Below are positions 1-8,106 of a DNA stretch of 64,000 nucleotides, piece after piece. How positions within the stretch are numbered: the first letter of the stretch is position 1; every line of letters begins with the position of its first letter. Origin of the DNA: an uncultured Prochlorococcus sp. GTDB taxonomy: Bacteria; Cyanobacteriota; Cyanobacteriia; PCC-6307; Cyanobiaceae. Under the pieces are notes generated by a model that worked only from the letters and a program-made list of their open reading frames with translations, searched no databases and was not told the DNA's origin. The stretch is taken from positions 1 through 64,000 of the forward strand of contig CACCZQ010000002.1 of the NCBI GenBank assembly GCA_902550485.1. Direction: 5' to 3'. The position numbers and the translations under genes are program-made.

Positions 1-1438
1 AGATGTGTCCTGCACTTTTTAAGCCATATTGGTTTGAATGTTTAAACCATATTAAATTAGCTTCATATAGTATTGGTGAAAGGTAAGTTTGGCAATCTTC
101 TTTATTTAATGATTCAAAATATCCTTTTGAATATTCAGCTGGATTATGAATAAAAAATTCTTCTAGTGCTTCAATCTTATTCAGTGGCGAAGGAATTTCC
201 ACCTTACCCTCCAAAAGATGTTTTTCTCTGAATGAACATGAAATTTCTAGTATTTTATCTAAATCGTCGACATATTCCTTTATAGGTTTTAATACCCGAG
301 AGGTTATTCTTGATTTGCTTTTTCTAGATAGAAGCGCGTTAGTATGATCACTTCCAACAATAAGGGCGCATTTTACTAAAGTAAGATGAAATGACCAATC
401 AATTATTTCATTAGCACTATTTAAATTGACGCAGAGGCTTATTGCTTCATTCTTTTCACCAAATTTAAATTCAGAATAATTTCTTATGGCTTCACTAAGA
501 TAGTTTTGCCAATCATTTAATAAGGGTAATGATTCAAAGCTTTTAAATAATATTTCTAGAGATTTTTTACTATTTAGATCTACTCTTTCTGCAAGATTAT
601 TTGTATGTATCCATAATTTAGTATTTTTATTTTTCCCCTGCTCTATTTGAATCATTGGGAGCATTGGAGAATTATTTGAATTCCAACTTTTGAATAAATA
701 AGAGTTTTTATCTGTAAGGTCTATCCTCTCCCTTTGCTCTATTTTTTTTGATTCAATATGATTTAAATCGTATGATTTAACGATATTGCTTTTAGATAAA
801 ACAAAGTCTGTATCATAGTCTTCATTATTGTTTAGTTTTAGTTCTTGTATCACATGACCTAGTCCTTCTTCTTGACCTATGGGGAATCTATCAATCTCAA
901 CTTTTACTATATTCTTATTGTCTGGATTGAAATCGTATTTTTTATTTTCTTTTGGAAGTTTAATTTTAGAAAGGATCCTATCGTCTATTGGGATTGCATA
1001 TACATCATTGTTAATTATTTCTACTTTAGAAAGAAGTATTTGATTTGATCTTTCAAGAATACAATCAACTATTCCTTCAGGTGATCTTCTTCTATATCCC
1101 TCTTTTATTATCCTTACTAAAACTTTATCTCCATTCCATGCATAATTAAGTAGATTTTCTTTAATGTAGATATCTTCCTTGTCTTTTCCTCTTACAGCAA
1201 AGCAATAGCCTTTGCTACTACATCTTATTTTGGCGACGAGATGGTCATTATCCTTTATGCAAGTATATTCATCATTTTCATTTTTATTAATTATTTCAAG
1301 TTTTTCTAGAGCTGTTAACGCAATATTTAATTTATCCTTATCAGATTTCTTTGTTATTTTTAATAATCTGCATAATTTTTTATATTCTAACCCTTCTGAC
1401 TGATTAAGATTATCAATTATTGAAGATGATGTGAACAT
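1..1438 (-). CDS. RNase II/R (RNB)-family protein, partial, catalytic aspartates missing
   Basis: The gene starts at an ATG (1436-1438) and leaves the window at base 1, so 479 codons are visible. The first ~60 residues look like the winged-helix seen at the N-terminus of RNase R, followed by an S1/cold-shock-like RNA-binding part (around residues 65-140, with GYCFAVRGKDKEDIYI). The RNB part starts near RIDLTD (residues 238-243). It aligns with the second RNB protein of this window (16063-17247) by DLTD and by LWIH (Trp276 here), but the intervening stretch, which in active enzymes carries four metal-binding acidic residues (D-x5-D-x-D-D), reads as Ser/Asn-rich sequence with no such residues. 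I infer an RNB pseudoenzyme or RNA-binding protein; the C-terminal part is outside the window. Confidence 0.8.
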   Translation of the reverse strand, partial: MFTSSSIIDNLNQSEGLEYKKLCRLLKITKKSDKDKLNIALTALEKLEIINKNENDEYTCIKDNDHLVAKIRCSSKGYCFAVRGKDKEDIYIKENLLNYAWNGDKVLVRIIKEGYRRRSPEGIVDCILERSNQILLSKVEIINNDVYAIPIDDRILSKIKLPKENKKYDFNPDNKNIVKVEIDRFPIGQEEGLGHVIQELKLNNNEDYDTDFVLSKSNIVKSYDLNHIESKKIEQRERIDLTDKNSYLFKSWNSNNSPMLPMIQIEQGKNKNTKLWIHTNNLAERVDLNSKKSLEILFKSFESLPLLNDWQNYLSEAIRNYSEFKFGEKNEAISLCVNLNSANEIIDWSFHLTLVKCALIVGSDHTNALLSRKSKSRITSRVLKPIKEYVDDLDKILEISCSFREKHLLEGKVEIPSPLNKIEALEEFFIHNPAEYSKGYFESLNKEDCQTYLSPILYEANLIWFKHSNQYGLKSAGHI

Positions 1439-1509
1439 GATCTAAATGAAATTATAAATTAATTTGGGGTATACACTTCATTATTACACCTTATTATCCA
1501 AGCTTAAAA

Positions 1510-1821
1510 CTAATTATTTTCTTTCTCTTCTTTTTCTTCTTTTTCGATGTTGAAAGAGTTGATAAAAAGCCTTATACCAATGATGAAAAATGTAATGGAC
1601 GCTATTGACTTAAGAACTACTTCGGGTAAAAAACTTGAAATAGAACCACCTGTTAAAGCTCCTAGTAAACTTGCAAAAACAAGTGCTGAAGAAGATCCTA
1701 GAAAAACAGCTAATGGTTTATTAGAAGTGCCACTTATAGTTAAAGTAGCTAGTTGAGTTTTGTCACCTAATTCAGCTAAGAAAACGGTTAGAAATGTTGA
1801 TAGTAATAAACTTAAAACCAT
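1510..1821 (-). CDS. UPF0016/GDT1-family cation transporter, half-size subunit 2
   Basis: 103 aa membrane protein with the family signature AELGDKTQLATL near residues 15-26 and about three hydrophobic segments, ending in a Glu/Lys-rich tail. UPF0016 proteins (GDT1/TMEM165; Mnx in cyanobacteria) export Mn2+ or Ca2+, and the E-x-G-D-K-T motif lines the transport path. Most members are ~200 aa with two copies of the motif; here each copy is a separate gene. The ATG directly follows the stop of the upstream half (TAA-ATG junction at 1821/1822), so the two halves are surely co-transcribed and probably form a heterodimer. The specific substrate is inferred from the family. Confidence 0.88.
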   Translation of the reverse strand: MVLSLLLSTFLTVFLAELGDKTQLATLTISGTSNKPLAVFLGSSSALVFASLLGALTGGSISSFLPEVVLKSIASITFFIIGIRLFINSFNIEKEEKEEKENN

Positions 1822-2148
1822 TTATAAATAATTTTTGAATGTTTCATAAGCTAAAAATATACTTATCAATATCATTAAAGTACCAGTAGATAAAGCAAAT
1901 TTACTAGGAGATATTTTTTTTGATACCCATTTACCAATAAGAACTCCTACTATGCTTGAGCTTATTAATGCTAGAGAACTTCCAAGAAAAACAATTATTG
2001 GCCTGCCCGATTCGGCAGAAAGCATTAATGTGGCTATCTGAGTTTTATCACCAAGTTCAGCAATAAAAATTGTTGTAAAAGTCGTTACAAATATTGAAAA
2101 AAAACTTTTTTCTAGATTGTTTTCTTTTTTTTCTAATTTACTATTCAT
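1822..2148 (-). CDS. UPF0016/GDT1-family cation transporter, half-size subunit 1
   Basis: 108 aa, a charged N-terminus of ~14 residues and then about three membrane segments, with the signature AELGDKTQIATL near residues 30-41. It is a paralogue of the next gene (1510-1821) and represents the other half of the usual two-repeat UPF0016 transporter, which in cyanobacteria exports Mn2+ from the cytoplasm (to thylakoid lumen or periplasm). Its ATG overlaps the stop of the ykgJ-like gene by 4 nt (ATGA), so the three genes form a tight operon read leftward. Confidence 0.88.
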   Translation of the reverse strand: MNSKLEKKENNLEKSFFSIFVTTFTTIFIAELGDKTQIATLMLSAESGRPIIVFLGSSLALISSSIVGVLIGKWVSKKISPSKFALSTGTLMILISIFLAYETFKNYL

Positions 2149-2492
2149 TTTCCTGAAACAGCAATCCTAAAAGTTTTCATCTCTTTACTTTGGTATCCAT
2201 AATTTGATGAAATATGTTGTTTGCAGCAATCTATTAAAAATTTATCACCAGATTTCAAATATCCTTTAAATAAAGTTGAAAATTCACTTACACGGCAAAA
2301 ATGTGGTCTGGTTTCATAAATTAGGCATTTTTTATTTTCTCTGTCCAGGTTTTTACACCAACCGTCTTTAGCCGTCATCGAATTTATCAAAGCTATATCT
2401 TCTTTGTTAAGTTTGTTAGCTAAATCGCTTCTTTCATTCAAGTCGAATTTACAACAAGCTCCACAATTTTCTATACATGTCCATGATTTCAT
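2145..2492 (-). CDS. YkgJ-type cysteine-cluster protein
   Basis: 115 aa protein with a cysteine cluster near the N-terminus (CIENCGACCKFD, residues 5-16) and later cysteines in WCKNLDRENKKCLIYETRPHFCR, the pattern of the YkgJ/UPF0153 family of presumed Zn- or Fe-S-binding proteins. Biochemical function is not known for the family. It is first in an operon with the split UPF0016 transporter (4-nt overlap), which loosely suggests a link to metal handling; that link is inference. Confidence 0.82.
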   Translation of the reverse strand: MKSWTCIENCGACCKFDLNERSDLANKLNKEDIALINSMTAKDGWCKNLDRENKKCLIYETRPHFCRVSEFSTLFKGYLKSGDKFLIDCCKQHISSNYGYQSKEMKTFRIAVSGK

Positions 2493-2574
2493 AATTTAAT
2501 TCAATCTTGTAACGTATCAGTACAGTTTCGTCATTTATTTGTAAAAATAGTATCACAAAACATATTCATTAATC

Positions 2575-2652
2575 ATGGCAACACTTATTCCTTTGGCTGT
2601 AGTTGCGTTAGCAGGACCAGCAATAATTGCTCTTGTATTTTACCGTAAATAA
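2575..2652 (+). CDS. psb30: Psb30 (Ycf12)-like photosystem II peptide
   Basis: A 25 aa ORF beginning at ATG 2575, almost entirely one membrane helix. The run LAGPAIIALVFYRK matches the conserved end of Psb30/Ycf12 (A-G-P-x-I-I-x-L-hydrophobic-R), a single-helix subunit at the edge of photosystem II near PsbJ and cytochrome b559. It is shorter than the 33-46 aa seen elsewhere, lacking most residues before the helix and the Gly-Asn tail. It stands alone between a divergent operon and a HAD gene 12 bp downstream. The identification rests on this short motif only. Confidence 0.6.
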   Translation: MATLIPLAVVALAGPAIIALVFYRK

Positions 2653-2664
2653 AAGAAATTCTTT

Positions 2665-3429
2665 TTGGTGACCTATCTTGAGGGTGTTTATTGGGATTTA
2701 GATGGTACTATCGCAAATACTGAATTAGAGGCCCATTTACCTGCTTTTAATAATGCTTTTAATGAGCTTGGTATTGATTGGAATTGGGATACTAATACAT
2801 ATATAAAACTTTTGAAGATAAATGGGGGCAAAAATAGGATTGCTTATTACGCTAAATCTAATAATTATAATTTCTCACAAGATTTAATTCTCAAAATTCA
2901 TGAAACAAAACAGTTTCATTATTTAGAAATTATAAAAAAAAATTACGTTAGTTTAAAAACTGGTGTTTTTAGATTAATAAATGAATTACATAGAAAAAAA
3001 GTAAGACAATTTATTGTTACTTCAAGTTCAAGAATACAAGTCAATCTACTTGTCGATTATCTTTTTAATGGTTTCAACCCTTTTGAGTTCATTATTTCAA
3101 GCGAAGACGTTGCATTAAAGAAACCAAATCCATTTCCATATTTAAAGGCAATCCAATTAAGTGGTATAAACAAAAATAACTCAATTGTTTTTGAAGACTC
3201 CAATCCGGGATTGATATCTTCCTTGGCAGCTAACTTGCCAACAATTTTTGTTCCTTCAAATATCCCAATTGTTCTTGAGGAAAATATTAAATTAGATTGT
3301 ATTTTAGACAGTCTTGGTGATCAGAATAATGTGGCAAATGTAATTAAAGGCCCTAAACTAAAAAAATCGTATGTTGACTATAACTTTCTAAGTGATTATT
3401 TAGCTTCTTTTAGTAATGCAAAAAACTAA
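2665..3429 (+). CDS. HAD-superfamily hydrolase, CbbY/phosphoglycolate phosphatase-like
   Basis: 254 aa. Motif I is present as DLDGTIANTE near residues 12-21 (nucleophile Asp plus acid-base Asp), motif II as the Thr/Ser run IVTSSSR, motif III as the Lys of LKKPNPFPY, and motif IV as FEDSNPG. The helical cap lies between motifs I and II, as in the CbbY/phosphoglucomutase-like group of sugar-phosphate phosphatases. The substrate cannot be told. The start is TTG at 2665 or GTG at 2668; no ATG is available before the DLDGT motif. The 3' end overlaps ycf20 by 14 nt. Confidence 0.85.
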   Translation: MVTYLEGVYWDLDGTIANTELEAHLPAFNNAFNELGIDWNWDTNTYIKLLKINGGKNRIAYYAKSNNYNFSQDLILKIHETKQFHYLEIIKKNYVSLKTGVFRLINELHRKKVRQFIVTSSSRIQVNLLVDYLFNGFNPFEFIISSEDVALKKPNPFPYLKAIQLSGINKNNSIVFEDSNPGLISSLAANLPTIFVPSNIPIVLEENIKLDCILDSLGDQNNVANVIKGPKLKKSYVDYNFLSDYLASFSNAKN

Positions 3430-3742
3430 TTTCTCAAAAATTACCTACCAGTTAAATAATTTATTTTTTGGTTTTCTAAGTGATACTTGGAGAACAAAAT
3501 CTATTGGTCTAATATCTGTTTTGACAGGTTATTTTTTGTTCGCAAATTTTATTACAAAATTTATATCTGAAGGTAAAAATGAGTTGATAATGGTCCCAAT
3601 AATTATTATTTTTATTGAAATCATTATAAGAATTAAACCCACCGCAAGTTCAAAATTTTATTATCTATGGACCGTAGTTGATAAATTAAGAATTGGAGCG
3701 ATTTATGCCATTATACTTGAAGCTTTTAAATTAGGATCTTAA
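3416..3742 (+). CDS. ycf20: Ycf20-like protein (DUF565)
   Basis: 108 aa with two hydrophobic segments (about residues 30-50 and 56-72) and the C-terminal signature VDKLRIGAIYAIILEAFKLG, typical of Ycf20/DUF565 proteins of cyanobacteria and plastids. Plant homologues have been connected with non-photochemical quenching; the bacterial role is open. It overlaps the preceding HAD gene by 14 nt and is probably translated from the same message. Its stop lies 3 bp from the convergent rpmF stop. Confidence 0.8.
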   Translation: MQKTNFSKITYQLNNLFFGFLSDTWRTKSIGLISVLTGYFLFANFITKFISEGKNELIMVPIIIIFIEIIIRIKPTASSKFYYLWTVVDKLRIGAIYAIILEAFKLGS

Positions 3743-3745
3743 AAG

Positions 3746-3916
3746 CTACTCTTCTTCTTCTTCTTCAATAGGATAAACAAATCCTTGAGCTTTCCCAGTT
3801 AAAACTGATTTACCTAGAGATATAGCTTTTTGAGCTGCTATTGCTGCTTTTCCTTTCCAAACAGCGTGCCTTTGGTTCCTTTTGCTCTTTGATTTTTTCT
3901 TCTTTGGTACAGCCAT
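3746..3916 (-). CDS. rpmF: 50S ribosomal protein L32
   Basis: 56 aa: [20 protein letters not shown] at the start is the L32 signature. The protein continues with a basic Ala/Lys stretch and ends in a run of six glutamates (the coding strand shows repeated GAA/GAG), an acidic tail seen in marine picocyanobacterial L32. It lacks the Cys pair of zinc-binding L32 forms. It is read leftward, convergent with ycf20 and divergent from the ftsH-like gene. Confidence 0.96.
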   Translation of the reverse strand: MAVPKKKKSKSKRNQRHAVWKGKAAIAAQKAISLGKSVLTGKAQGFVYPIEEEEEE

Positions 3917-4011
3917 TCTGTTTCTTTATTTCCATATAATAATATAACCTTTAACTGGTTATCTCCAAAACTTTTGAGTATATTTTGTTTATATACGTCA
4001 ATTTTTTAAAT

Positions 4012-4025
4012 AAGCATATATGCTT
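4012..4025. promoter_or_regulatory. 14-bp perfect palindrome upstream of the ftsH-like gene
   Basis: AAGCATATATGCTT is its own reverse complement and ends 22 bp before the GTG of the ftsH-like gene, in the 131-bp spacer shared with divergent rpmF. A weaker GTATAT/ATATAC inverted pair lies just upstream (about 3979-3996). The position suits an operator or a promoter element of the ftsH-like gene, but no regulator can be named. Confidence 0.35.
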
Positions 4026-4047
4026 TATTAATCACTTATAAAGATTA

Positions 4048-5802
4048 GTGTTTAGATCAAAATTCTCATATTCAGATTCTAAATCAAGTTATTCGGATCT
4101 TCTAGAAGATATAGAGGCGGGGAAAATAGAATCAATATTTTTCTATCCTAGGCAGAGAGAAATTGATGTTCTGTATAAAAATGGCGATAAATTTAAAATA
4201 CCTATCCTTTACAACGATCAATTAATTCTTGAAAAAGCTACTGAAAATAAGGTAGATCTAACTATTAACAATAGTAGAAAAGAAGCCTCAGCTGCTAATT
4301 CATTTGCTTCAATAAGTCTTTTCCTGATTTTCATATTAGCTATAGTCCTAATCTTGAGGAGTACATCAAAATTGGCATCCAGAGCTTTTGGTTTTACCAA
4401 AAATCAAGCTAAATTTGTAACTATTGATGATGTAGAAACGAGATTCGATGATGTGGCTGGCGTCCCTGAAGCCGCTGAGGAATTAAAAGAGGTAATAACA
4501 TTTTTGAAAGAACCAAAGAAATTTGAAAATCTTGGAGCAAAAGTTCCCAAGGGAGTTCTTTTGATAGGCCCACCAGGAACAGGTAAAACATTATTAGCTA
4601 AAGCAATTGCTGGTGAATCAGGAGTGCCTTTTCTCTCAATATCGGCATCAGAGTTTGTAGAACTATTTGTTGGTGTAGGAGCAAGCCGAGTTCGTGATCT
4701 GTTCTCTAAGGCTAAGGAAAAATCTCCTTGTATAATTTTCATTGATGAAATTGATTCCATTGGTAGGCAAAGAGGGTCTGGGATCGGAGGTGGAAATGAT
4801 GAAAGAGAACAAACCCTTAATCAGCTTCTAACTGAATTAGACGGTTTTGCTGATAATTCTGGGATTATTGTTTTAGCAGCAACAAATAGACCAGATATTT
4901 TGGATGCAGCATTATTAAGACCAGGTAGATTTGATCGAAAAATTGAAGTAATGCTTCCAGATTTAGATGGAAGAAAAAAAATTCTTTCAGTTCACTCACT
5001 TTCAAAACCACTTTCAAGCGAAGTTGACTTAGGATATTGGGCTTCTAGAACAGTTGGATTTTCGGGAGCAGATCTTGCAAACTTGATGAATGAGAGTGCT
5101 ATTCACTGTGCAAGAGACGAATCTAAATTAATCAGTGATCTTCATATAGAAAATGCTCTTGATAAAATTACCATTGGCCTGAGAAGCTCATTAATAACTT
5201 CTCCTAACATGAAAAAAATTATTGCTTATAACGAAGTAGGTAGAGCAATTGTATCTGCTGTGAGAAATGGAATTGAATCAGTTGATAAGATTACGATTTT
5301 ACCTAGATCTGGATCTATGGGAGGATATACAAAAATATGCCCTGACGAAGATGTAATTTCTAGTGGATTGATTTCAAAAAAATTATTATTTTCGAAAATT
5401 GAAATTGCTCTAGCTGGAAGAGCAGCAGAAACGATAGTTTTTGGTGACGGTGAAATTACACAATGCTCTATGAATGATATCTCTTATGCGACAAATATCG
5501 TAAGGGAAATGGTTACGAAATATGGATTTTCAATTATTGGTCCAATTTCAATGGATTCTGATAATAATGAAATGTATTTAGGAGATGGATTATTTAGAAG
5601 AAAGCCTCTCATAGCAGAAAATACTAGTTCTAGAATAGATAATGAAATCATAAATATTTCTAAAATTTCATTAAATAATTCAATAAAAATATTGAAAAAA
5701 AATAGAGTCTTACTAGATAAATTAGTTGATATACTTTTAAATCAAGAAACTATAGATAAAAAAGTTTTTAAATTAACAACTTCTAAATTATTGAAAGTTT
5801 GA
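4048..5802 (+). CDS. FtsH-like AAA+ protein with degenerate zinc site (FtsHi-type)
   Basis: 584 aa. The AAA+ module is intact: Walker A GPPGTGKT, Walker B IIFIDEID, and second region of homology [19 protein letters not shown]. The protease module is recognisable, but the HEXXH zinc-binding motif reads Asn395-Glu-Val-Gly-Arg399, so both histidine ligands are gone while the catalytic Glu396 and the third-ligand Asp (SMNDISYAT) remain. By family knowledge this cannot hold catalytic zinc, like plant FtsHi proteins. The N-terminus begins in the periplasmic/lumenal domain and only one membrane helix (~residues 87-108) is present instead of two; an in-frame stop 9 bp upstream of the GTG excludes an extension. 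Likely an ATP-driven unfoldase or scaffold, perhaps in hetero-hexamers with active FtsH. Confidence 0.9.
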   Translation: MFRSKFSYSDSKSSYSDLLEDIEAGKIESIFFYPRQREIDVLYKNGDKFKIPILYNDQLILEKATENKVDLTINNSRKEASAANSFASISLFLIFILAIVLILRSTSKLASRAFGFTKNQAKFVTIDDVETRFDDVAGVPEAAEELKEVITFLKEPKKFENLGAKVPKGVLLIGPPGTGKTLLAKAIAGESGVPFLSISASEFVELFVGVGASRVRDLFSKAKEKSPCIIFIDEIDSIGRQRGSGIGGGNDEREQTLNQLLTELDGFADNSGIIVLAATNRPDILDAALLRPGRFDRKIEVMLPDLDGRKKILSVHSLSKPLSSEVDLGYWASRTVGFSGADLANLMNESAIHCARDESKLISDLHIENALDKITIGLRSSLITSPNMKKIIAYNEVGRAIVSAVRNGIESVDKITILPRSGSMGGYTKICPDEDVISSGLISKKLLFSKIEIALAGRAAETIVFGDGEITQCSMNDISYATNIVREMVTKYGFSIIGPISMDSDNNEMYLGDGLFRRKPLIAENTSSRIDNEIINISKISLNNSIKILKKNRVLLDKLVDILLNQETIDKKVFKLTTSKLLKV

Positions 5803-5834
5803 TTTAATTGCTTTAAATTAAAAAAAATATTTTC

Positions 5835-6587
5835 TTGATAATTAAAAACAATACAACGAAGTTATTAGTTACACTTTCATTTTTACTTATTCTTCCATTT
5901 GTACAAAAACAATGGTTTAATTTGTATTCACTAAATATTAATGATATTTCCTTTTATTTAATCCTTTACTATTTGAGCGGAGCAATATGTCCATCTTTGG
6001 TGTATGTAAACTCTTTAAAAAACTATACAGATTATAGTTTTACTAAGGATAAAATCCATAGTAAAAAAATAATTAAAGGAAAAAGATTATTATTCTTAGT
6101 AGCAATAAATTTAATATTTCTCTCTTTCTTAATAGCTGATTATATATATATAAATTTTGATCTTATAATTAATTTATTTCTTGAAGGAATTAATGTCCCA
6201 AAACCGGATATTCCACAGTTATGTTTTTTCATATTTTTAATTTCTATCCTATTAATTTTTAAGAAATCTAGGTTTCTTTTAAAAAAAATAATATTGGTAA
6301 ATTTTATTTTGATTTCTCTCTATCTTTGGCATCTTCAAATAATTAATATTAGTGTTGATGATCAGTTTCATATTTATAGATATTTTGGTTTAAATGACCT
6401 AAATTTAATTAATCTTTTTATCCTAGTCGCAATAGAAATTTCTTATTATACGTGGTCCTTCTTATCATATAAAACTAATTTGAGCGATTGGATCGTGCAC
6501 AAACCTCAAAAAGGGGATGTTATCCCCTTTTTGAATATATTTATTTTTTATTTTTTTATAATTATTTACTACTCATTACTTACTTAA
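5835..6587 (+). CDS. polytopic membrane protein, unknown function
   Basis: 250 aa with about seven hydrophobic segments and a basic loop around residues 74-89. No catalytic motif is recognised. The TTG start lies 32 bp after the ftsH-like stop in the same direction, so the two are probably an operon, which makes it a candidate membrane partner of that protein. Odd feature: a perfect 12-bp inverted repeat that looks like an intrinsic terminator (6507-6533) lies inside the last part of the coding region, about 50 bp before the stop codon. Confidence 0.7.
   Translation: MIIKNNTTKLLVTLSFLLILPFVQKQWFNLYSLNINDISFYLILYYLSGAICPSLVYVNSLKNYTDYSFTKDKIHSKKIIKGKRLLFLVAINLIFLSFLIADYIYINFDLIINLFLEGINVPKPDIPQLCFFIFLISILLIFKKSRFLLKKIILVNFILISLYLWHLQIINISVDDQFHIYRYFGLNDLNLINLFILVAIEISYYTWSFLSYKTNLSDWIVHKPQKGDVIPFLNIFIFYFFIIIYYSLLT
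6507..6533. terminator. bidirectional intrinsic terminator hairpin inside a coding end
   Basis: CAAAAAGGGGAT - GTT - ATCCCCTTTTTG: a perfect 12-bp inverted repeat with a 3-nt loop, GC core and a T5 tract on either strand. It lies 70 bp past the stop of the leftward peroxiredoxin gene, whose transcripts it most likely ends. It is also inside the final codons of the convergent membrane-protein gene (stop at 6587). Confidence 0.85.
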
Positions 6588-6602
6588 ATGTTTCTAATTC
6601 TC

Positions 6603-7187
6603 CTATAGCGCAGAAAAATATTCCTTACTACCTTTTGGGTCCTCTAACATTGTTTTCTCTCCAGGGGTCCAGTTTGCTGGACACACTTCATCGGGGTTTG
6701 CCGCAACGTATTGATAGCCTTGAAGAATCCTTAGCGTTTCATCAACATTTCTACCTACAGGAGCCTTGTTAACAGTCGTATGCATAACTACTCCTTCGGG
6801 ATTGATAAGAAATAAACCTCTATCAGCCTCCCCATCATCATTTAGAACATTGTAAGCCTGGCAAATTTCTCTTTTTAAGTCAGAAACTAACGGATAGTTA
6901 ATATCACCTATACCACCTTCATTTCTTGGGGTTTGTATCCAAGCCAAATGACAGTGCTTGCTATCAACTGATACACCAAGTATTTCTGTATTAAGTGCTG
7001 AGAAATCTTGGTATCTATCACTAAATGCTGTGATTTCAGTTGGACATACAAATGTAAAATCTAGTGGGTAAAAGAATAGAACAACCCATTTACCTCTTAG
7101 ACCTGAAAGTGTAATCTCCTTAAACTCTTGATCATATACTGCTGTAGCACTAAAGTCTGGTGCTTCTTGGCCTACTTTTAAGCTCAT
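6603..7187 (-). CDS. 2-Cys peroxiredoxin
   Basis: 194 aa, the usual length for typical 2-Cys Prx/AhpC. The peroxidatic cysteine lies in [14 protein letters not shown] (around residue 49), followed by the [13 protein letters not shown] region; the resolving cysteine is in [14 protein letters not shown] near the C-terminus. It reduces H2O2 and organic peroxides with electrons from thioredoxins and is a main peroxide defence in a catalase-poor cyanobacterium. It is a single-gene unit with its own spacer; the likely terminator is the hairpin at 6507-6533. Confidence 0.95.
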   Translation of the reverse strand: MSLKVGQEAPDFSATAVYDQEFKEITLSGLRGKWVVLFFYPLDFTFVCPTEITAFSDRYQDFSALNTEILGVSVDSKHCHLAWIQTPRNEGGIGDINYPLVSDLKREICQAYNVLNDDGEADRGLFLINPEGVVMHTTVNKAPVGRNVDETLRILQGYQYVAANPDEVCPANWTPGEKTMLEDPKGSKEYFSAL

Positions 7188-7287
7188 GAAAAAATTTGTC
7201 CTTATTTAAATTATGTATGGTCTGTATTGACCGTAATAAGTATTATAATTTTATTAATAATGAATTAGCAAGTTTTTTTTTAATTCA

Positions 7288-7413
7288 ATGAAATGGCATT
7301 ATTCCTTTACTAGGAAATTTACAATTTTGAATCACAATAAACTCTTAAAAAATCTCAAAAAGGAGTTAATTAAATATCCCATTAACAGGCTTGACAATAA
7401 AAATTCGAATTAA
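7288..7413 (+). CDS. tentative 41 aa basic small ORF
   Basis: ATG 7288 to TAA 7413 encodes MKWHYSFTRKFTILNHNK followed by a Lys/Asn-rich tail. The residue mix is more protein-like than random AT-rich ORFs nearby, but there is no clear ribosome-binding site, and it could be chance. It occupies the 290-bp spacer between prx and the next small gene. Confidence 0.3.
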   Translation: MKWHYSFTRKFTILNHNKLLKNLKKELIKYPINRLDNKNSN

Positions 7414-7488
7414 AAGAAATTTTTTTTTTTTTAAGATTCTTTAAAATTTAAGTATCTATAATTAGAAATATTTTTAATATTTTTAATT

Positions 7489-7647
7489 GTGGCTAAATAT
7501 ATTGAAAGACTAAAGGAAAAAGTTAAAATAAAAAAATTTGATTCTAATCAGCCAATTGGAGCTTGGATTTTCGTTGTAATTTTGAATATAGTTGGATTTG
7601 CGGGTTATTATTACTTAAAGGTAAATCATATACAGCTAGGAAGTTAA
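7489..7647 (+). CDS. small single-helix membrane protein
   Basis: 52 aa from GTG 7489: a basic N-terminus (VAKYIERLKEKVKIKKF) followed by one clear membrane helix (PIGAWIFVVILNIVGFAGYY) and a short tail. A TATAAT hexamer at 7457-7462 could be its -10 box. The end is 4 bp from the convergent 7652-7873 gene. Function unknown; this architecture recurs in picocyanobacterial small-protein families. Confidence 0.6.
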   Translation: MAKYIERLKEKVKIKKFDSNQPIGAWIFVVILNIVGFAGYYYLKVNHIQLGS

Positions 7648-7651
7648 AAAC

Positions 7652-7873
7652 TTATTTTATTTCCTTCTTAATGGAGCGACAAAAATTTTTTAGTCTTTCA
7701 TTCCTCGTTAAGTCAGGTAAAGTCCATATTGATTCTGTCTCAGGTAATGGATCTTTGTTCCATTCTTTGAATTCTTCCATTATTGAGTCATTATTTAATT
7801 TTGATGTATACTTTTTGCGTTTTTTTAAATATTTTCTTATCACTGTAAGATTTGAATTAATATATTCTCTCAT
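7652..7873 (-). CDS. hypothetical protein, 73 aa
   Basis: A soluble, basic 73 aa ORF with ATG start (MREYINSNLTVIRKYLKKRKK) and a second half containing ESIWTLPDLTRNERLKNFCRSIKKEIK. The Trp/Pro/Cys-bearing composition is unlike chance AT-rich ORFs. No family is recognised. It is convergent with the small membrane protein gene to its left. A longer + strand ORF (7563-7886) overlaps it but is judged a shadow. Confidence 0.55.
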   Translation of the reverse strand: MREYINSNLTVIRKYLKKRKKYTSKLNNDSIMEEFKEWNKDPLPETESIWTLPDLTRNERLKNFCRSIKKEIK

Positions 7874-7935
7874 AATAGAAACTTAAGCTTATATTAATTT
7901 ATCATCTAGCAAGTTCAGCTTTGAGTAAAGATAAA

Positions 7936-8106
7936 TTAGACATTTTGTACTGCTTGAAAAAGTCCAAACGAATAACCTCCTATTAGGATCCAGCCAAGCA
8001 CACTAGATATTATTGTAGATCTTCTATTGTGTCTCCTTAAAGCTGATTCAATCATTTCATTAACTTCATCTCTATTAAGGTATTCTTTATTGGAGTTTTT
8101 TTTCAT
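7936..8106 (-). CDS. small membrane protein, 56 aa
   Basis: ATG at 8106: charged N-terminal part (KEYLNRDEVNEMIESALRRH) then one membrane helix (TIISSVLGWILIGGYSFGLF) and a short end. The amphipathic helix plus single helix layout is typical of picocyanobacterial small membrane proteins. No function known. Too short for ordinary ORF calling but the composition supports coding. Confidence 0.6.
   Translation of the reverse strand: MKKNSNKEYLNRDEVNEMIESALRRHNRRSTIISSVLGWILIGGYSFGLFQAVQNV

Noticed and set aside
1547..1756. 69 aa ORF on + strand inside the UPF0016 gene
   Set aside because: Antisense shadow of a conserved membrane protein gene.
6488..6772. 94 aa + strand ORF across the prx 3' end
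   Set aside because: Overlaps prx on the opposite strand and the true 3' part of the membrane protein; no independent support.
7563..7886. 107 aa ORF on the + strand
   Set aside because: Opposes the more protein-like 7652-7873 gene and contains Phe/Leu-rich antisense-type composition; its first part is an out-of-frame shadow of the 7489-7647 gene.
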